A stretch of 64,000 nt of DNA from Mesorhizobium temperatum (lineage in GTDB: Bacteria; Pseudomonadota; Alphaproteobacteria; Rhizobiales; Rhizobiaceae). The notes under the pieces were generated by a model. The model was not told where the DNA came from and did no database searches. It worked only from the letters and a program-made list of their open reading frames with translations. The position numbers and the translations under genes are program-made. The stretch is taken from the NCBI RefSeq assembly GCF_002284575.1, contig NZ_NPKJ01000019.1, positions 1-64,000 on the forward strand, given 5' to 3'. Below, piece after piece: positions 46,043 to 54,342 of the stretch (its first letter is position 1; the number at the start of each line of letters is the position of its first letter).

Positions 46043-46944
46043 TCGTCCGGTTCCCGCTTCTTGTGCTGCATGGCTCCGTCCTCTCCGTAGAAGACCAGCG
46101 GCCGTTCGTCGTCGGTGATGACGGCAAGGCGGCGCCTGTCGTCGTCCTCATGCAGCCCGGCGCCGCCCAGCACGAAATGACGCAAGACGCCGCCGAAAGC
46201 CTTTTCCAGGTTCGCCTGCGTGAAGGTCTGGCCTGTCGGCCCGTAGGCAAGGACCGTGTTCCGGAGCAGCACGGCACGGTCGCAGAACTCCGGTACGCTA
46301 CCCAGATTATGCGTCGAGACCAGCATCACCCGGCCTTCGTCCCGGAGCGCGCGCAGCAGTTCGACGATAGCGTCCTCGGTCCTGACGTCGACGCCAGTGA
46401 AGGGCTCGTCGAGCAGGATGACGCGCCCGTCCTGCGCCAGCGCCCGAGCGAGAAAGACGCGCTTCTTCTGCCCGCCCGAAAGCTCGCCGATCTGGCGCTT
46501 GCGGAAATCGCTCATGCCGACACGCGCAAGCGCAGCGGTAACCGCCTCGCGATCAGCCGCCTTCGGAAGGCGCATCATGCCCATATGGCCGTAGCGACCC
46601 ATCATGACGACGTCCTCGACCAGTACTGGAAAGTTCCAATCGACCTCCTCGGCCTGCGGCACATAGGCGACGACGTTCTTCCTCAGCGCGGCCGCGGCCG
46701 GCTGTCCGAGAACAAAAATCTCTCCCTTTGCCAGCCGCACGAAGCCCATGATGGCTTTGAACAGCGTCGACTTGCCCGAGCCGTTGACACCGACAAGTGC
46801 CGTGATCGTGCCTGTCGGAATTTCAAACTTCGCATCCCGCAGCGCCGTGTGGCCGTTGCGGTAGGTGACGGTCGCGCCGCGGACGGCGAGACCGCCTCCC
46901 GCATCCTCGGACGCGGGGGCAAGAGGCGGAACGGCTTCGTTCAT
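46039..46944 (-). CDS. sitB: manganese/iron ABC transporter ATP-binding protein
   Basis: A 301-residue ATPase. Walker A is [16 protein letters not shown], the Q-loop is [15 protein letters not shown] (the ZnuC/SitB-type VPQ...VDWxFP motif), the signature is [15 protein letters not shown], Walker B is [12 protein letters not shown] and the switch is VSTHNLGSV. The C-terminal extension ([32 protein letters not shown]) is somewhat longer than the core family and acidic. ATGA overlaps occur with sitA and sitC. Confidence 0.93.
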   Translation of the reverse strand: MNEAVPPLAPASEDAGGGLAVRGATVTYRNGHTALRDAKFEIPTGTITALVGVNGSGKSTLFKAIMGFVRLAKGEIFVLGQPAAAALRKNVVAYVPQAEEVDWNFPVLVEDVVMMGRYGHMGMMRLPKAADREAVTAALARVGMSDFRKRQIGELSGGQKKRVFLARALAQDGRVILLDEPFTGVDVRTEDAIVELLRALRDEGRVMLVSTHNLGSVPEFCDRAVLLRNTVLAYGPTGQTFTQANLEKAFGGVLRHFVLGGAGLHEDDDRRRLAVITDDERPLVFYGEDGAMQHKKREPDE

Positions 46945-47864
46945 TGCGACAGCCCTGCGGCGAGGCCTTTCTGAACCGTATCGGATGTCACACGCAGCAG
47001 GTCGATATAGGTCGGCACCGGGCCGTCCGCCTCGCTGAGAGAATCGACGTAGAGCACGCCGCCGTAATGCACCCCCGTCTCGCGCGCGACCTGCCGGGCC
47101 GGCTTGTCCGACACGGTGCTTTCGCTGAAGACGGCAACGATCTTGTTTTCCCTGACGGCGTCGATCACCTTGCGAACCTGCTGCGGGGTGCCTTGCTGGT
47201 CAGCGTTGATCGGCCACAAATAAAGCTCCTTCAGCTCGAAATCGCGTGCGAGGTAGGAGAAGGCGCCTTCGCTCGACACCAGCCAGCGCCTGTCCTGCGG
47301 GATCGAGGCAAGCTTATCGCGGATCGGCGCGACGGCCGCCTCTATCTTTGCCTTGTAGGCTTCTGCATTGGCCTTGTAGGTCTCGGCATGCGCTGGATCG
47401 TGCTCGACGAAGGCGTCGCGGATGTTGTCGACGTAGATCAGCGCGTTTGTCGGCGACATCCAGGCATGCGGGTTCGGTTTGCCCGTATAGGGCCCCTCGG
47501 CGATGCTCATCGGTTGGACGCCCTCGGAGATGATCGCGCCGGGCACGTCGCTGAGGTTCTGGAAGAATTTTTCGAACCAGAGTTCGAGGTTGAGCCCGTT
47601 CCACAGAATGAGCTGTGCGCCCTGCGCCCGCTGAATGTCGCCCGGCGTCGGCGCGTAATTGTGGATCTCCGCTCCCGGCTTGGTGATCGATTCCACGATT
47701 GCTGCATCGCCCGCCACATTCTTCGCCATGTCGGCGATGACGGTGAAGGTCGTCACGGCCTTGAACTTTTCCTGCGCTTTCGCTGGACTTGAAGCCACTG
47801 CCGCAGCGAAAACCGTAACCATCAACCCGATGACAACCCTTCGCCCGTATCTCTCAATCATCAA
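46941..47864 (-). CDS. sitA: periplasmic manganese-binding protein of the Sit importer
   Basis: A 307-residue cluster A-I metal-binding protein (ZnuA/TroA fold). The signal peptide is about residues 1-31 ([24 protein letters not shown]). Likely metal ligands are His68 ([10 protein letters not shown]), His133 (NPHAWMSP), the Glu of [14 protein letters not shown] and an Asp in [12 protein letters not shown] single His-poor loop argues against zinc import. AGGAG lies 6 nt before the ATG. It is the first gene of the operon; a Fur-type dyad is centred about 87 bp upstream. Confidence 0.93.
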   Translation of the reverse strand: MMIERYGRRVVIGLMVTVFAAAVASSPAKAQEKFKAVTTFTVIADMAKNVAGDAAIVESITKPGAEIHNYAPTPGDIQRAQGAQLILWNGLNLELWFEKFFQNLSDVPGAIISEGVQPMSIAEGPYTGKPNPHAWMSPTNALIYVDNIRDAFVEHDPAHAETYKANAEAYKAKIEAAVAPIRDKLASIPQDRRWLVSSEGAFSYLARDFELKELYLWPINADQQGTPQQVRKVIDAVRENKIVAVFSESTVSDKPARQVARETGVHYGGVLYVDSLSEADGPVPTYIDLLRVTSDTVQKGLAAGLSQ

Positions 47865-47940
47865 TTTCTCCTGCCGCGATTTTTAACGTCCGCCGGTGGC
47901 CGCCATTATGCGACTGCGACGCGCGCTTTTTCGCATATTC

Positions 47941-47961
47941 TGCAATTGCGACTGATTTGCA
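47941..47961 (-). promoter_or_regulatory. candidate Mur operator upstream of sitA
   Basis: TGCAATTGCGACTGATTTGCA (split arms TGCAATTGCG and GATTTGCA) has inverted TGCAA/TTGCA ends at Fur-site spacing. It lies 77 bp upstream of the sitA start. The left 12 bases recur before the mur-like gene. Confidence 0.5.
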
Positions 47962-48031
47962 AGTAGAAAGCGGTTTTGCATCGTGGATTGTACACGGCCG
48001 CGCGATGGAGGTCAGCGACGGCGCGGCCCTT

Positions 48032-48093
48032 GGCGGAGCGGACAACAAGGATTGCGACGCGCAATGTCCGGCATCGATACGCTGCGGTGCACG
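48032..48093 (+). pseudogene. decayed fragment of the receiver-domain gene
   Basis: Closely matches 43460-43522 of the receiver gene (GGCGGAGCGGACAA, TGCGACGCG, ATGTCCGG, ATCGAT, CGCTGCGG blocks), with a deletion in the middle. Translated, it gives GGADNKDCDA in one frame and MSGIDTLRC in another, against GGADNRDCDALMSGIDALRR in the intact gene. It cannot encode a receiver domain. An ATTTTTAACGT upstream at 47879 also occurs upstream of the intact gene at 43098. Confidence 0.7.
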
Positions 48094-48118
48094 TCCGGTT
48101 CGACGCCGAGACACGCGA

Positions 48119-48835
48119 TCAGCCGGCTTTCCCGATGCTTTCGACCAGCCGGGGCAGTTCCGAGAGATCGGCTATCTGGCGGAAGCGAGGCGCGGTGACC
48201 GGCGGCTCGACATGTTCCAGTACCCAGGTCAGCTCATGCGGCACGTGGATGCCCCAACTGCCGGCTTCGATGGCCGGCACCACGTCCGACTTGAGCGAAT
48301 TGCCGACCATCATGCTTTTTTCGGCGCCATCACCGTGGCGGCTGAAGATGCTGACATAAGTAGCGGGGCTCTTTTCGCTGACGATCTCGACGGCCTCGAA
48401 CAGGTCACCGAGGCCCGATTGCGCCAGCTTGCGTTCCTGATCGAAAAGGTCGCCCTTGGTGATCAGCACCAGGCGATACGCGCCCGCCAGCTTTTCAACG
48501 GTTTCGCGCGCATGGGGCAGCGCCTCGATCGGATGGCCAAGCATCTCGCGGCCCGCCGCAAGAATCTCGGCGATGACCGAGGCCGGCGCGCGGCCCTCGG
48601 TAATCTCGATCGCCGTTTCGATCATCGACAGGGTAAACCCCTTGATGCCGAAGCCGTAGACGGCGAGGTTGCGCTTTTCCGCCTCGAGCAATCTTGCCGA
48701 GATGTGCTCCTCCTCGGCATGGTCGGCGAGCAGCGCGGCAAAGCGCTTTTCGGTGATGCGGAAGAACTGCTCGTTCTGCCACAGCGTGTCGTCGGCATCG
48801 AAGCCGATCGTGGTCAATTCATGATTGTTCTGCAT
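48119..48835 (-). CDS. HAD-superfamily hydrolase
   Basis: A 238-residue HAD phosphatase-like protein. Motif I is IGFDADDTLWQNE with the nucleophile and acid/base Asp in DADDT, motif II is LVLITKGD, motif III is the Lys of SEKSPATY, and motif IV is MMVGNSLKSDVVPAIEAG. The helical cap (residues about 25-110) makes it subclass I. It resembles phosphoglycolate-phosphatase-like or haloacid-type members annotated only by fold. It is divergent from the glutamine-synthetase-like gene 150 bp away; the substrate is unknown. Confidence 0.88.
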   Translation of the reverse strand: MQNNHELTTIGFDADDTLWQNEQFFRITEKRFAALLADHAEEEHISARLLEAEKRNLAVYGFGIKGFTLSMIETAIEITEGRAPASVIAEILAAGREMLGHPIEALPHARETVEKLAGAYRLVLITKGDLFDQERKLAQSGLGDLFEAVEIVSEKSPATYVSIFSRHGDGAEKSMMVGNSLKSDVVPAIEAGSWGIHVPHELTWVLEHVEPPVTAPRFRQIADLSELPRLVESIGKAG

Positions 48836-48984
48836 TCGATGTCTTCAACCGAGGTCATTGAACTTGCGTCGAACCTAAGCTGCTTGGGGCGGTTTTCAAC
48901 TGGGCAAGCGAACGCAACCGCGCTCCCCTTCCCTTCCATCGCCGGCCCCGGCTATACTCCCAAATCCGCAACCCAATCTGGTGA

Positions 48985-50421
48985 ATGATGCCGCCTGCAA
49001 AAAAGGAAGTCCGTCCGTCGAGCCGCGGAGGACGTATCCGCACGCCTGCCTTCGTGAAAAATCAACGTGGTGTGAAAAACTGGAAGGAAGTCGGCGCCTG
49101 GCTGGCGTGGCGCGGCATCGAAGATATCGAATGCATCACGCCCGACCAGGCCGGTGTTGCGCGCGGCAAGATGATGCCGTCGAAGAAATTCACCTCCAAC
49201 ACCTCGCTGGCGCTGCCTTCGGCGGTGTTCATGACGACGATCTCCGGCGGCTACCCGGAAGACGGCAACGGCTTCCACTATCCGGAGGACGACGGCGACC
49301 TCAAGCTGATGCCGGACCTGTCGACACTGACCGTGGTGCCGTGGGAAGAGGATCCGACGGCGGCGGTCATCTGCGACCTCGTCCACCAGGACGGCCGCTC
49401 GGTCGAGTTCACGCCGCGCAACGTGCTGAAGCGTGTGCTTGCCGCTTACGACAAGCACGGGCTGAAGCCGGTGGTGGCGCCCGAGATCGAGTTTTACCTG
49501 GTGCGCAAGAATCCCGATCCGGACTACCCGCTGACCCCGCCGGTCGGGCGTTCGGGACGGGCGATCGGCGGTGGCGCCGGCTATTCGATCGCCGGCGTCA
49601 ACGAGTTCGACGAACTGATCGACGACATCTACCATTTCTCCGAAAGCCAGGGCCTGGAGATCGATACGCTGATCCACGAGGAAGGCGCCGGCCAGCTCGA
49701 GATCAATCTGCGCCATGGCGATCCGATCGAGCTCGCCGACCAGGTGTTCATGTTCAAGCGCACCATCCGCGAGGCGGCGCTGAAGCATGAGATCTATGCC
49801 ACCTTCATGGCCAAGCCGATCCAGGGGCAGCCCGGGTCGGCCATGCATATCCACCAGTCGATCATCGACAAGAAGACCGGCAAGAACGTCTTTTCCGCCG
49901 AGGACGGCTCGGAAACCGAAGCCTTCTTCCATTTCCTCGGCGGCATGCAGAAACATGTGCCGAACGCGCTGGTGATGTTTGCGCCCTATGTCAATTCCTA
50001 TCGCCGGCTGACGCAGTCGGCTTCGGCGCCGGTCAACAACAAATGGGGCTACGACAATCGCACCACCGCCTTCCGCGTTCCGCGCTCCGACCCGGCAGCC
50101 AGGCGAGTCGAGAACCGCATCCCCTCATCCGACGCCAATCCCTATCTGGCGCTGGCCGCATCGCTTGCCTGCGGGCTGATCGGCATGACCAACAAGATCA
50201 AGGCCGAACCGCCGGTTCTCACCACCGCCAACGAGGCAGAGATCGACCTGCCGCGCAGCCTGCTCGAAGCCGTCGACCTGTTCGAAGCCGACGAGGAACT
50301 CTGCGCGCTGCTCGGCAAGTCGTTTGCCGCAACCTATGCGGCGATCAAGCGGGCGGAATTCGAGACCTTCATGGAAGTGATCAGCCCGTGGGAGCGGGAG
50401 TATCTGTTGTTGAATGTGTAG
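48985..50421 (+). CDS. puuA: gamma-glutamylputrescine synthetase-like glutamine synthetase family protein
   Basis: Probably joins glutamate to putrescine (first step of the Puu pathway). The 478-residue protein is a type I glutamine-synthetase fold: N-terminal beta-grasp with DIECITPDQAGVARGKMMPSKKF, then the catalytic domain with VAPEIEFYLVRK (metal-binding Glu), EGAGQLEINLRHGDP, GSAMHIHQSI and NRTTAFRVPRSDPAARRVENRIPSSDANPYLALAA. It lacks the adenylylation-Tyr loop pattern of GlnA. An FAD oxidase (puuB-like) follows in the same direction, and a polyamine importer is 11 kb away, supporting putrescine. Other amine acceptors are possible. Confidence 0.8.
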   Translation: MMPPAKKEVRPSSRGGRIRTPAFVKNQRGVKNWKEVGAWLAWRGIEDIECITPDQAGVARGKMMPSKKFTSNTSLALPSAVFMTTISGGYPEDGNGFHYPEDDGDLKLMPDLSTLTVVPWEEDPTAAVICDLVHQDGRSVEFTPRNVLKRVLAAYDKHGLKPVVAPEIEFYLVRKNPDPDYPLTPPVGRSGRAIGGGAGYSIAGVNEFDELIDDIYHFSESQGLEIDTLIHEEGAGQLEINLRHGDPIELADQVFMFKRTIREAALKHEIYATFMAKPIQGQPGSAMHIHQSIIDKKTGKNVFSAEDGSETEAFFHFLGGMQKHVPNALVMFAPYVNSYRRLTQSASAPVNNKWGYDNRTTAFRVPRSDPAARRVENRIPSSDANPYLALAASLACGLIGMTNKIKAEPPVLTTANEAEIDLPRSLLEAVDLFEADEELCALLGKSFAATYAAIKRAEFETFMEVISPWEREYLLLNV

Positions 50422-50429
50422 GAGGGGAG

Positions 50430-50840
50430 TAGGGCAGTAGGGGGCGGCACATAATGGCGAAGATCGAGTCCTATAGGGATCTGATCGTCTGGCAGCAGGC
50501 AATGGACCTGGCAGTATCAATCTATGAAGTGACACGAGCTTGGCCGAAAGACGAGCTCTATGAAATGACAGGTCAGGTGCGTCGGGCAGCTGCCTCCGTG
50601 CCTGCCAACATCGCTGAGGGTTACGGCCGAGAGAGCCGAGCTAGCTATCAGCAATTTCTCAGGATCGCCCAAGGATCCCTAAAGGAACTGGAGACGCATC
50701 TTATGATTGCGCACCGTGTCGGAATCGCCTCGCACGAGGCGGTCGAACCTTGATGAACCGCAGCGAGAGCGTAGGGACGCTATTGCGCCTTCTGATCCGC
50801 AAATTGTCACCTGAATAGCTTCTACTGCCCTACTGCCCTA
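50430..50840. mobile_element. candidate mobile cassette carrying a four-helix-bundle gene
   Basis: The segment is bounded by a 13-bp inverted repeat, TAGGGCAGTAGGG (50430-50442) and CCCTACTGCCCTA (50828-50840), with a further TACTGC unit at the right end. It is inserted between puuA and puuB, which are otherwise an expected operon. It encodes only the four-helix-bundle protein and no transposase. Confidence 0.45.
50454..50818 (+). pseudogene. four-helix-bundle protein (23S rRNA intervening-sequence / S23 family), frameshifted
   Basis: The first 99 codons match the S23/IVP four-helix-bundle family: YRDLIVWQQAMDLAVSIYEVTRAWPKDELYEMTGQVRRAAASVPANIAEGYGRESRASYQQFLRIAQGSLKELETHLMIAHRVG. The frame then stops at 50753, but another frame continues as MNRSESVGTLLRLLIRKLSPE to a TAG at 50816-50818, which is the expected last helix. 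One missing base near 50749-50752 explains both, so the gene is probably broken or recently frameshifted. If read as is, a 99-residue protein missing helix 4 would result. The family's function is unknown. Confidence 0.75.
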
Positions 50841-50850
50841 ACCGAGCATC

Positions 50851-52137
50851 ATGCCCTACCAATCCCCAATCTCCCCCGGCCGCTCCTGGTATGAGGACAC
50901 GGCCGGCCCACGGCCCGAATACCCGGCGCTCGACGGCAACCGGAGATGCGACGTCGTGATCGTCGGCGGCGGCTTCACCGGCTTGTCGGCGGCGGCGCAC
51001 CTCGCCAAGGCCGGCAGCAATGTCGTGCTGATCGAAGCGCATCGTTTCGGCGACGGCGCATCGGGCCGCAATGGCGGCCAGCTCGGCACCGGCCAGCGCG
51101 CCTGGGCCGAGGAACTGGAGGCGGAATACGGCTTTTCCCGTGCCAAGGCGCTGTTCGACCTCGCCGAAGAGGCCAAGGCGCATCTCCTCGAGTTCGCCGC
51201 TGCCAACAAGATCGAGATCGACTACATGCCCGGCCAGATGTCGGTGGCGCACAAGCAGCGCTATGTCGACGATTACAAGGCGCATGCCGAGATCATGGCG
51301 AACCGTTTCGGCTATCCGCACATCACCTTCATGGACGCCAAGGAGACGGCGGAGCGGTTGGGCTCGGCGCGCTACTTCGGCGGCACCCGCGACACCGGCA
51401 CCGGGCACATTCATCCGCTGAAGCTGGTGATCGGCACGGCAAAGGTGGCGGCGCAGGCGGGCGCGCAGCTGTTCGAGCAGACGCCGGCGACCGGCATCGC
51501 GTCCGTTAGCGGCAAGGTCAGGGTTACGACGCCGAAAGGCACGATATCAGCCGAGAAATGTCTGATCGGCGTCAATGCTCATGGCGGCACGCTCGAGCCG
51601 ATCAGTGCCGCGCACATCATGCCGATCGGCTCCTTCATCGGCGCGACGGTGCCGCTGGGGGCGGACACAAACGTGCTGCCGGGCGGTGAGGCGGTCGATG
51701 ATTCCCGCTTCGTCGTGCGCTACTTCCGCAAATCGACGGATGGGCGGCTGCTGTTCGGCGGGCGCGAGATCTATGCCGTCAACGATCCGAAAGACATCCA
51801 TGTCCACATCCGCCGGCAGATCGCCGAGCTTTACCCAGCGCTGAAGGACATCGAGATCACCCACGGCTGGGGCGGCTATGTCGGCATCACGATGCCGAGA
51901 AAACCCTTCGTGCGCGAGGTGATGCCCAATGTGATCTCGGTCGGCGGCTATTCCGGCCACGGCGTCATGCTGTCGAACTTTTTCGGCAAGCTCTATGCCG
52001 AAACCGTTGCCGGCAACCGGGACCGGCTGAGGCTGATCGAGGACCTGAAAATCCCGGCCTTTCCCGGTGGCCGGCGCTTCCGCGCGCCTCTGCTGTTTCT
52101 TGCGCTCAACTGGTATGCCTTAAGAGACCGTATCTAA
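50851..52137 (+). CDS. puuB: FAD-dependent amine oxidoreductase, gamma-glutamylputrescine oxidase-like
   Basis: Likely oxidises gamma-glutamylputrescine to the aldehyde. The 428-residue DAO-family flavoprotein has an N-terminal Rossmann FAD motif VVIVGGGFTGLSAAAHLAKAGSNVVLIE (residues 31-58), the GDGASGRNGGQLGTGQR segment that follows it, VRYFRKSTDGRLLFGGRE, and the C-terminal FAD closure GWGGYVGITMPRKPFV...VISVGGYSGHGVMLSNFFGKLYAE. The N-terminal SWYEDTAGPRPEYPALDGNRRCDVVIVG is the OrdL/PuuB pattern. It follows puuA once the inserted cassette is discounted. Confidence 0.85.
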   Translation: MPYQSPISPGRSWYEDTAGPRPEYPALDGNRRCDVVIVGGGFTGLSAAAHLAKAGSNVVLIEAHRFGDGASGRNGGQLGTGQRAWAEELEAEYGFSRAKALFDLAEEAKAHLLEFAAANKIEIDYMPGQMSVAHKQRYVDDYKAHAEIMANRFGYPHITFMDAKETAERLGSARYFGGTRDTGTGHIHPLKLVIGTAKVAAQAGAQLFEQTPATGIASVSGKVRVTTPKGTISAEKCLIGVNAHGGTLEPISAAHIMPIGSFIGATVPLGADTNVLPGGEAVDDSRFVVRYFRKSTDGRLLFGGREIYAVNDPKDIHVHIRRQIAELYPALKDIEITHGWGGYVGITMPRKPFVREVMPNVISVGGYSGHGVMLSNFFGKLYAETVAGNRDRLRLIEDLKIPAFPGGRRFRAPLLFLALNWYALRDRI

Positions 52138-52144
52138 CCATAGG

Positions 52145-52205
52145 TTGCAAAATCCCTTGCAAGTTGCAGAATCTCTCGCAAAGGTGCAGAATCCGCCCGG
52201 CAAGG
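52145..52205 (+). repeat. three imperfect 19-21-bp tandem repeats after puuB
   Basis: TTGCAAAATCCCTTGCAAG, TTGCAGAATCTCTCGCAAAG and TGCAGAATCCGCCCGGCAAG follow one another from 52145, with the pattern TTGCAnAATCnC-GCAAG. The first unit is a TTGCAA...TTGCAA inverted repeat. They begin 7 bp after the puuB stop and precede the SH3 gene by about 160 bp. Confidence 0.5.
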
Positions 52206-52366
52206 GCGCAGTGATGCCACAATCGCCGGCAAAGGATGCGCGCTCAGGGCAGTTGAATGGGGAGTTTGCGGGCCTGCCCGCGTTGGTTTGGGACCGATGC
52301 CGACCAAATGCCGGTTTTCCCGGCACAGGTCGTAAGAACGTCGGCCCGCAAATGGAGGTTGCAAGA

Positions 52367-53191
52367 GTGAGAGAGCCCTTCAGTTTCGGCGCGCCGGAAC
52401 GACGGCGCTTTGCGGTGCAGTTTGGCTACGACATGCAGCCCAGGTTCTGGCGGCAAATCCGGTCGAACCTGCATCTGGTCATCGCCGCGTTTGGCACAGC
52501 AGCGCTGCTTGGCGTGGCAGCGGTGGCGCTATGGCTGGCATTGCCGGCCACCGAGAGACAAGCGGTTGCGAGTCCCGAGCAGATCGTTTCAAGCATTGCG
52601 GTAAAGACGACAAGGATCGTGCCGGCCGCGGCCTCGAAGGTCGCCGCGGTGCAGCAGGGCACGGGCAAGCCCGATGCGGTTTCGCCGGCGGTGGTTGCGG
52701 CGAAGGCCGAGATACCGGCGCTGGCGCCCAATGATCCTCGCTGGGCAGGATCGGGACCGAAGACCACATCCGGCCAGATGGCAGGCCAGGCTGAAAAAAC
52801 GGCAGACAAGCCGTCCGCTGCGGCGGCATTCCCCGATCCGGCAGCGAAAACCAAAGTGGCAGCATTGCTTGCCAAGGTCGCTGCTCCCACCAAGACGGCG
52901 ACGGACGGTGCGCAAACCGCCGCCATCCCCACCCCGAAGCCGCTGCCGGCCGCGACACAGAAGGATGGCACCCAGACCAAAGTCGAGGCCAAGCAAGCAA
53001 GCGCGGCAGATACCGGACGCATCCTCAGGGGCGTCACCATGCGCACCGGTCCGAAGAACAGTGCGGCCGCCATCGTCACCATTCCCGCCAAGACCTCGGT
53101 TCAGGTGATGGGCTGCAAGAAATGGTGCCAGATCGTCTACAACGGCAAACGCGGCTGGATCTACAGGAGCTTTGTCAAGACCGGCGCCTAG
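52367..53191 (+). CDS. membrane-anchored SH3 domain protein
   Basis: A 274-residue protein with a short basic cytoplasmic N-terminus, one transmembrane helix (LHLVIAAFGTAALLGVAAVALWLALP), an Ala/Lys/Pro/Thr-rich periplasmic linker of about 130 residues, and a C-terminal bacterial SH3 domain (GRILRGVTMRTGPKNSAAAIVTIPAKTSVQVMGCKKWCQIVYNGKRGWIYRSFV). Such domains usually bind peptidoglycan peptides. The frame is open from 52145, but a GTG at 52367 with GGAGG 7 nt upstream is the best start; an ATG at 52352 is the alternative. It is a lone gene. Confidence 0.75.
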   Translation: MREPFSFGAPERRRFAVQFGYDMQPRFWRQIRSNLHLVIAAFGTAALLGVAAVALWLALPATERQAVASPEQIVSSIAVKTTRIVPAAASKVAAVQQGTGKPDAVSPAVVAAKAEIPALAPNDPRWAGSGPKTTSGQMAGQAEKTADKPSAAAAFPDPAAKTKVAALLAKVAAPTKTATDGAQTAAIPTPKPLPAATQKDGTQTKVEAKQASAADTGRILRGVTMRTGPKNSAAAIVTIPAKTSVQVMGCKKWCQIVYNGKRGWIYRSFVKTGA

Positions 53192-53290
53192 GGCTGGTCA
53201 GGCGATCCTTTGATGTTGCCCACGGCTCGGAGGGCCGCCGGGGTGCGAAGAGCGGTCAAATTAAGCTTGAACCCGACAGGGCCGGTTGGC

Positions 53291-54052
53291 TCAGATGCAC
53301 CGTCCACCGTCGACTTCCAGCGCCACGCCAGTGATGAAAGCCGCCTCGTCCGAAGCCAGCCAGAGCGCCGCGTTGGCTATGTCGAGCGGCGTCGAAAGCC
53401 GGCCAAGCGGGATCGACGCGCGGAACTTCTCGCGGATTTCGGGTGTGTCGGCGCCCATGAATTTTTCCAGCATGCCGGTCTCGCCGGCGACCGGGCAGAG
53501 GCAGTTGACGCGGATGTTCTTCGGCGCGAGTTCCACCGCCATCGACTTGGTTGCGGTGATCGCCCAGCCCTTCGACGCATTGTACCAGGTGAGGCCGGGC
53601 CGCGGCCTGATGCCGGCGGTCGAGGCCGTGGTCAGGATGACGCCGCCGCCTTGCCGATCCATGACCGGCACAACCGCCAGAGCGGCGTGGTAGATCGCCT
53701 TCATGTTGACGGCCGTGATCAGGTCGAAGGTCGTCTCGTCGATCTCGAGCATGTCGCCGTTACGATGGGTGTAACCGGCATTGTTGACCATGATGTCGAT
53801 GCGGCCGAATGCACTCGTTGCGGCATGGATCATCTCGACGAACTCGGAACGCGACGAGACGTCGGTCTGGGTCCAGATCGCCGCCCGGCCGATTTCGTTG
53901 GCGACGCGTTCGGCGCCCCTGGCGTTGAGGTCGGCGACAACGACGCTCGCGCCCTCTTCGGCAAAGCGCTTGGCGATACCCTCGCCGAAACCTGACGCGG
54001 CACCGGTGATGATGGCAACTTTGTTTTTCAGGCGCATGGCTTTCTCACTCAT
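53291..54052 (-). CDS. short-chain dehydrogenase/reductase
   Basis: A 253-residue classical SDR. The NAD(P) motif is ITGAASGFGEGIA (residues about 15-27), DLNAR suggests an Asp-directed NAD preference, and NNAGYTH, the catalytic Ser in TTASTAG and WYNASKG (Tyr/Lys) are all present, as is the C-terminal ALEVDGGRCI. FabG-like 3-oxoacyl or sugar/polyol dehydrogenase activities are possible; nothing nearby decides. The start is at 54052 or 54037. It is divergent from zwf. Confidence 0.88.
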   Translation of the reverse strand: MSEKAMRLKNKVAIITGAASGFGEGIAKRFAEEGASVVVADLNARGAERVANEIGRAAIWTQTDVSSRSEFVEMIHAATSAFGRIDIMVNNAGYTHRNGDMLEIDETTFDLITAVNMKAIYHAALAVVPVMDRQGGGVILTTASTAGIRPRPGLTWYNASKGWAITATKSMAVELAPKNIRVNCLCPVAGETGMLEKFMGADTPEIREKFRASIPLGRLSTPLDIANAALWLASDEAAFITGVALEVDGGRCI

Positions 54053-54280
54053 GATTGAAGACGATCGCTCGGGCAGCCGCGGGCAATGGCTGCCGAAAGA
54101 TCAATACACCCTCGATTTCTCTTTTGGCTTTCGCCTCGATCCCGCTCTATGCTGCAACTGCGAAGGCCTCCCGGAACACCTCACCGACAAGCCGCCGGGT
54201 TGCGCCAGTGTCAAGGGCACACCTCAGGACCAATCGGAAAAACCCGATTGGCCTTGGGGTGTGACGCCATGGCACTGGAA

Positions 54281-54299
54281 AATCTAAATCGATTAGATT
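54281..54299. promoter_or_regulatory. palindromic operator upstream of zwf-pgl-edd
   Basis: AATCTAAATCGATTAGATT: seven-base arms AATCTAA/TTAGATT are perfect inverted repeats, and the core AATCGATT is itself palindromic. It ends 43 bp before the zwf start. A central CG with A/T arms is the LacI-family operator style; PckR, a LacI-type regulator of central carbon genes in Sinorhizobium, is one candidate binder (inference). Confidence 0.65.
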
Positions 54300-54342
54300 A
54301 TATCGACCGCGTCACAGCGACCGGCGTCAAAGCGGACAGACC

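Noticed and set aside
54055..54264. 69-codon frame upstream of zwf
   Set aside because: No domain or ribosome site, and it lies in the promoter region between two divergent genes.
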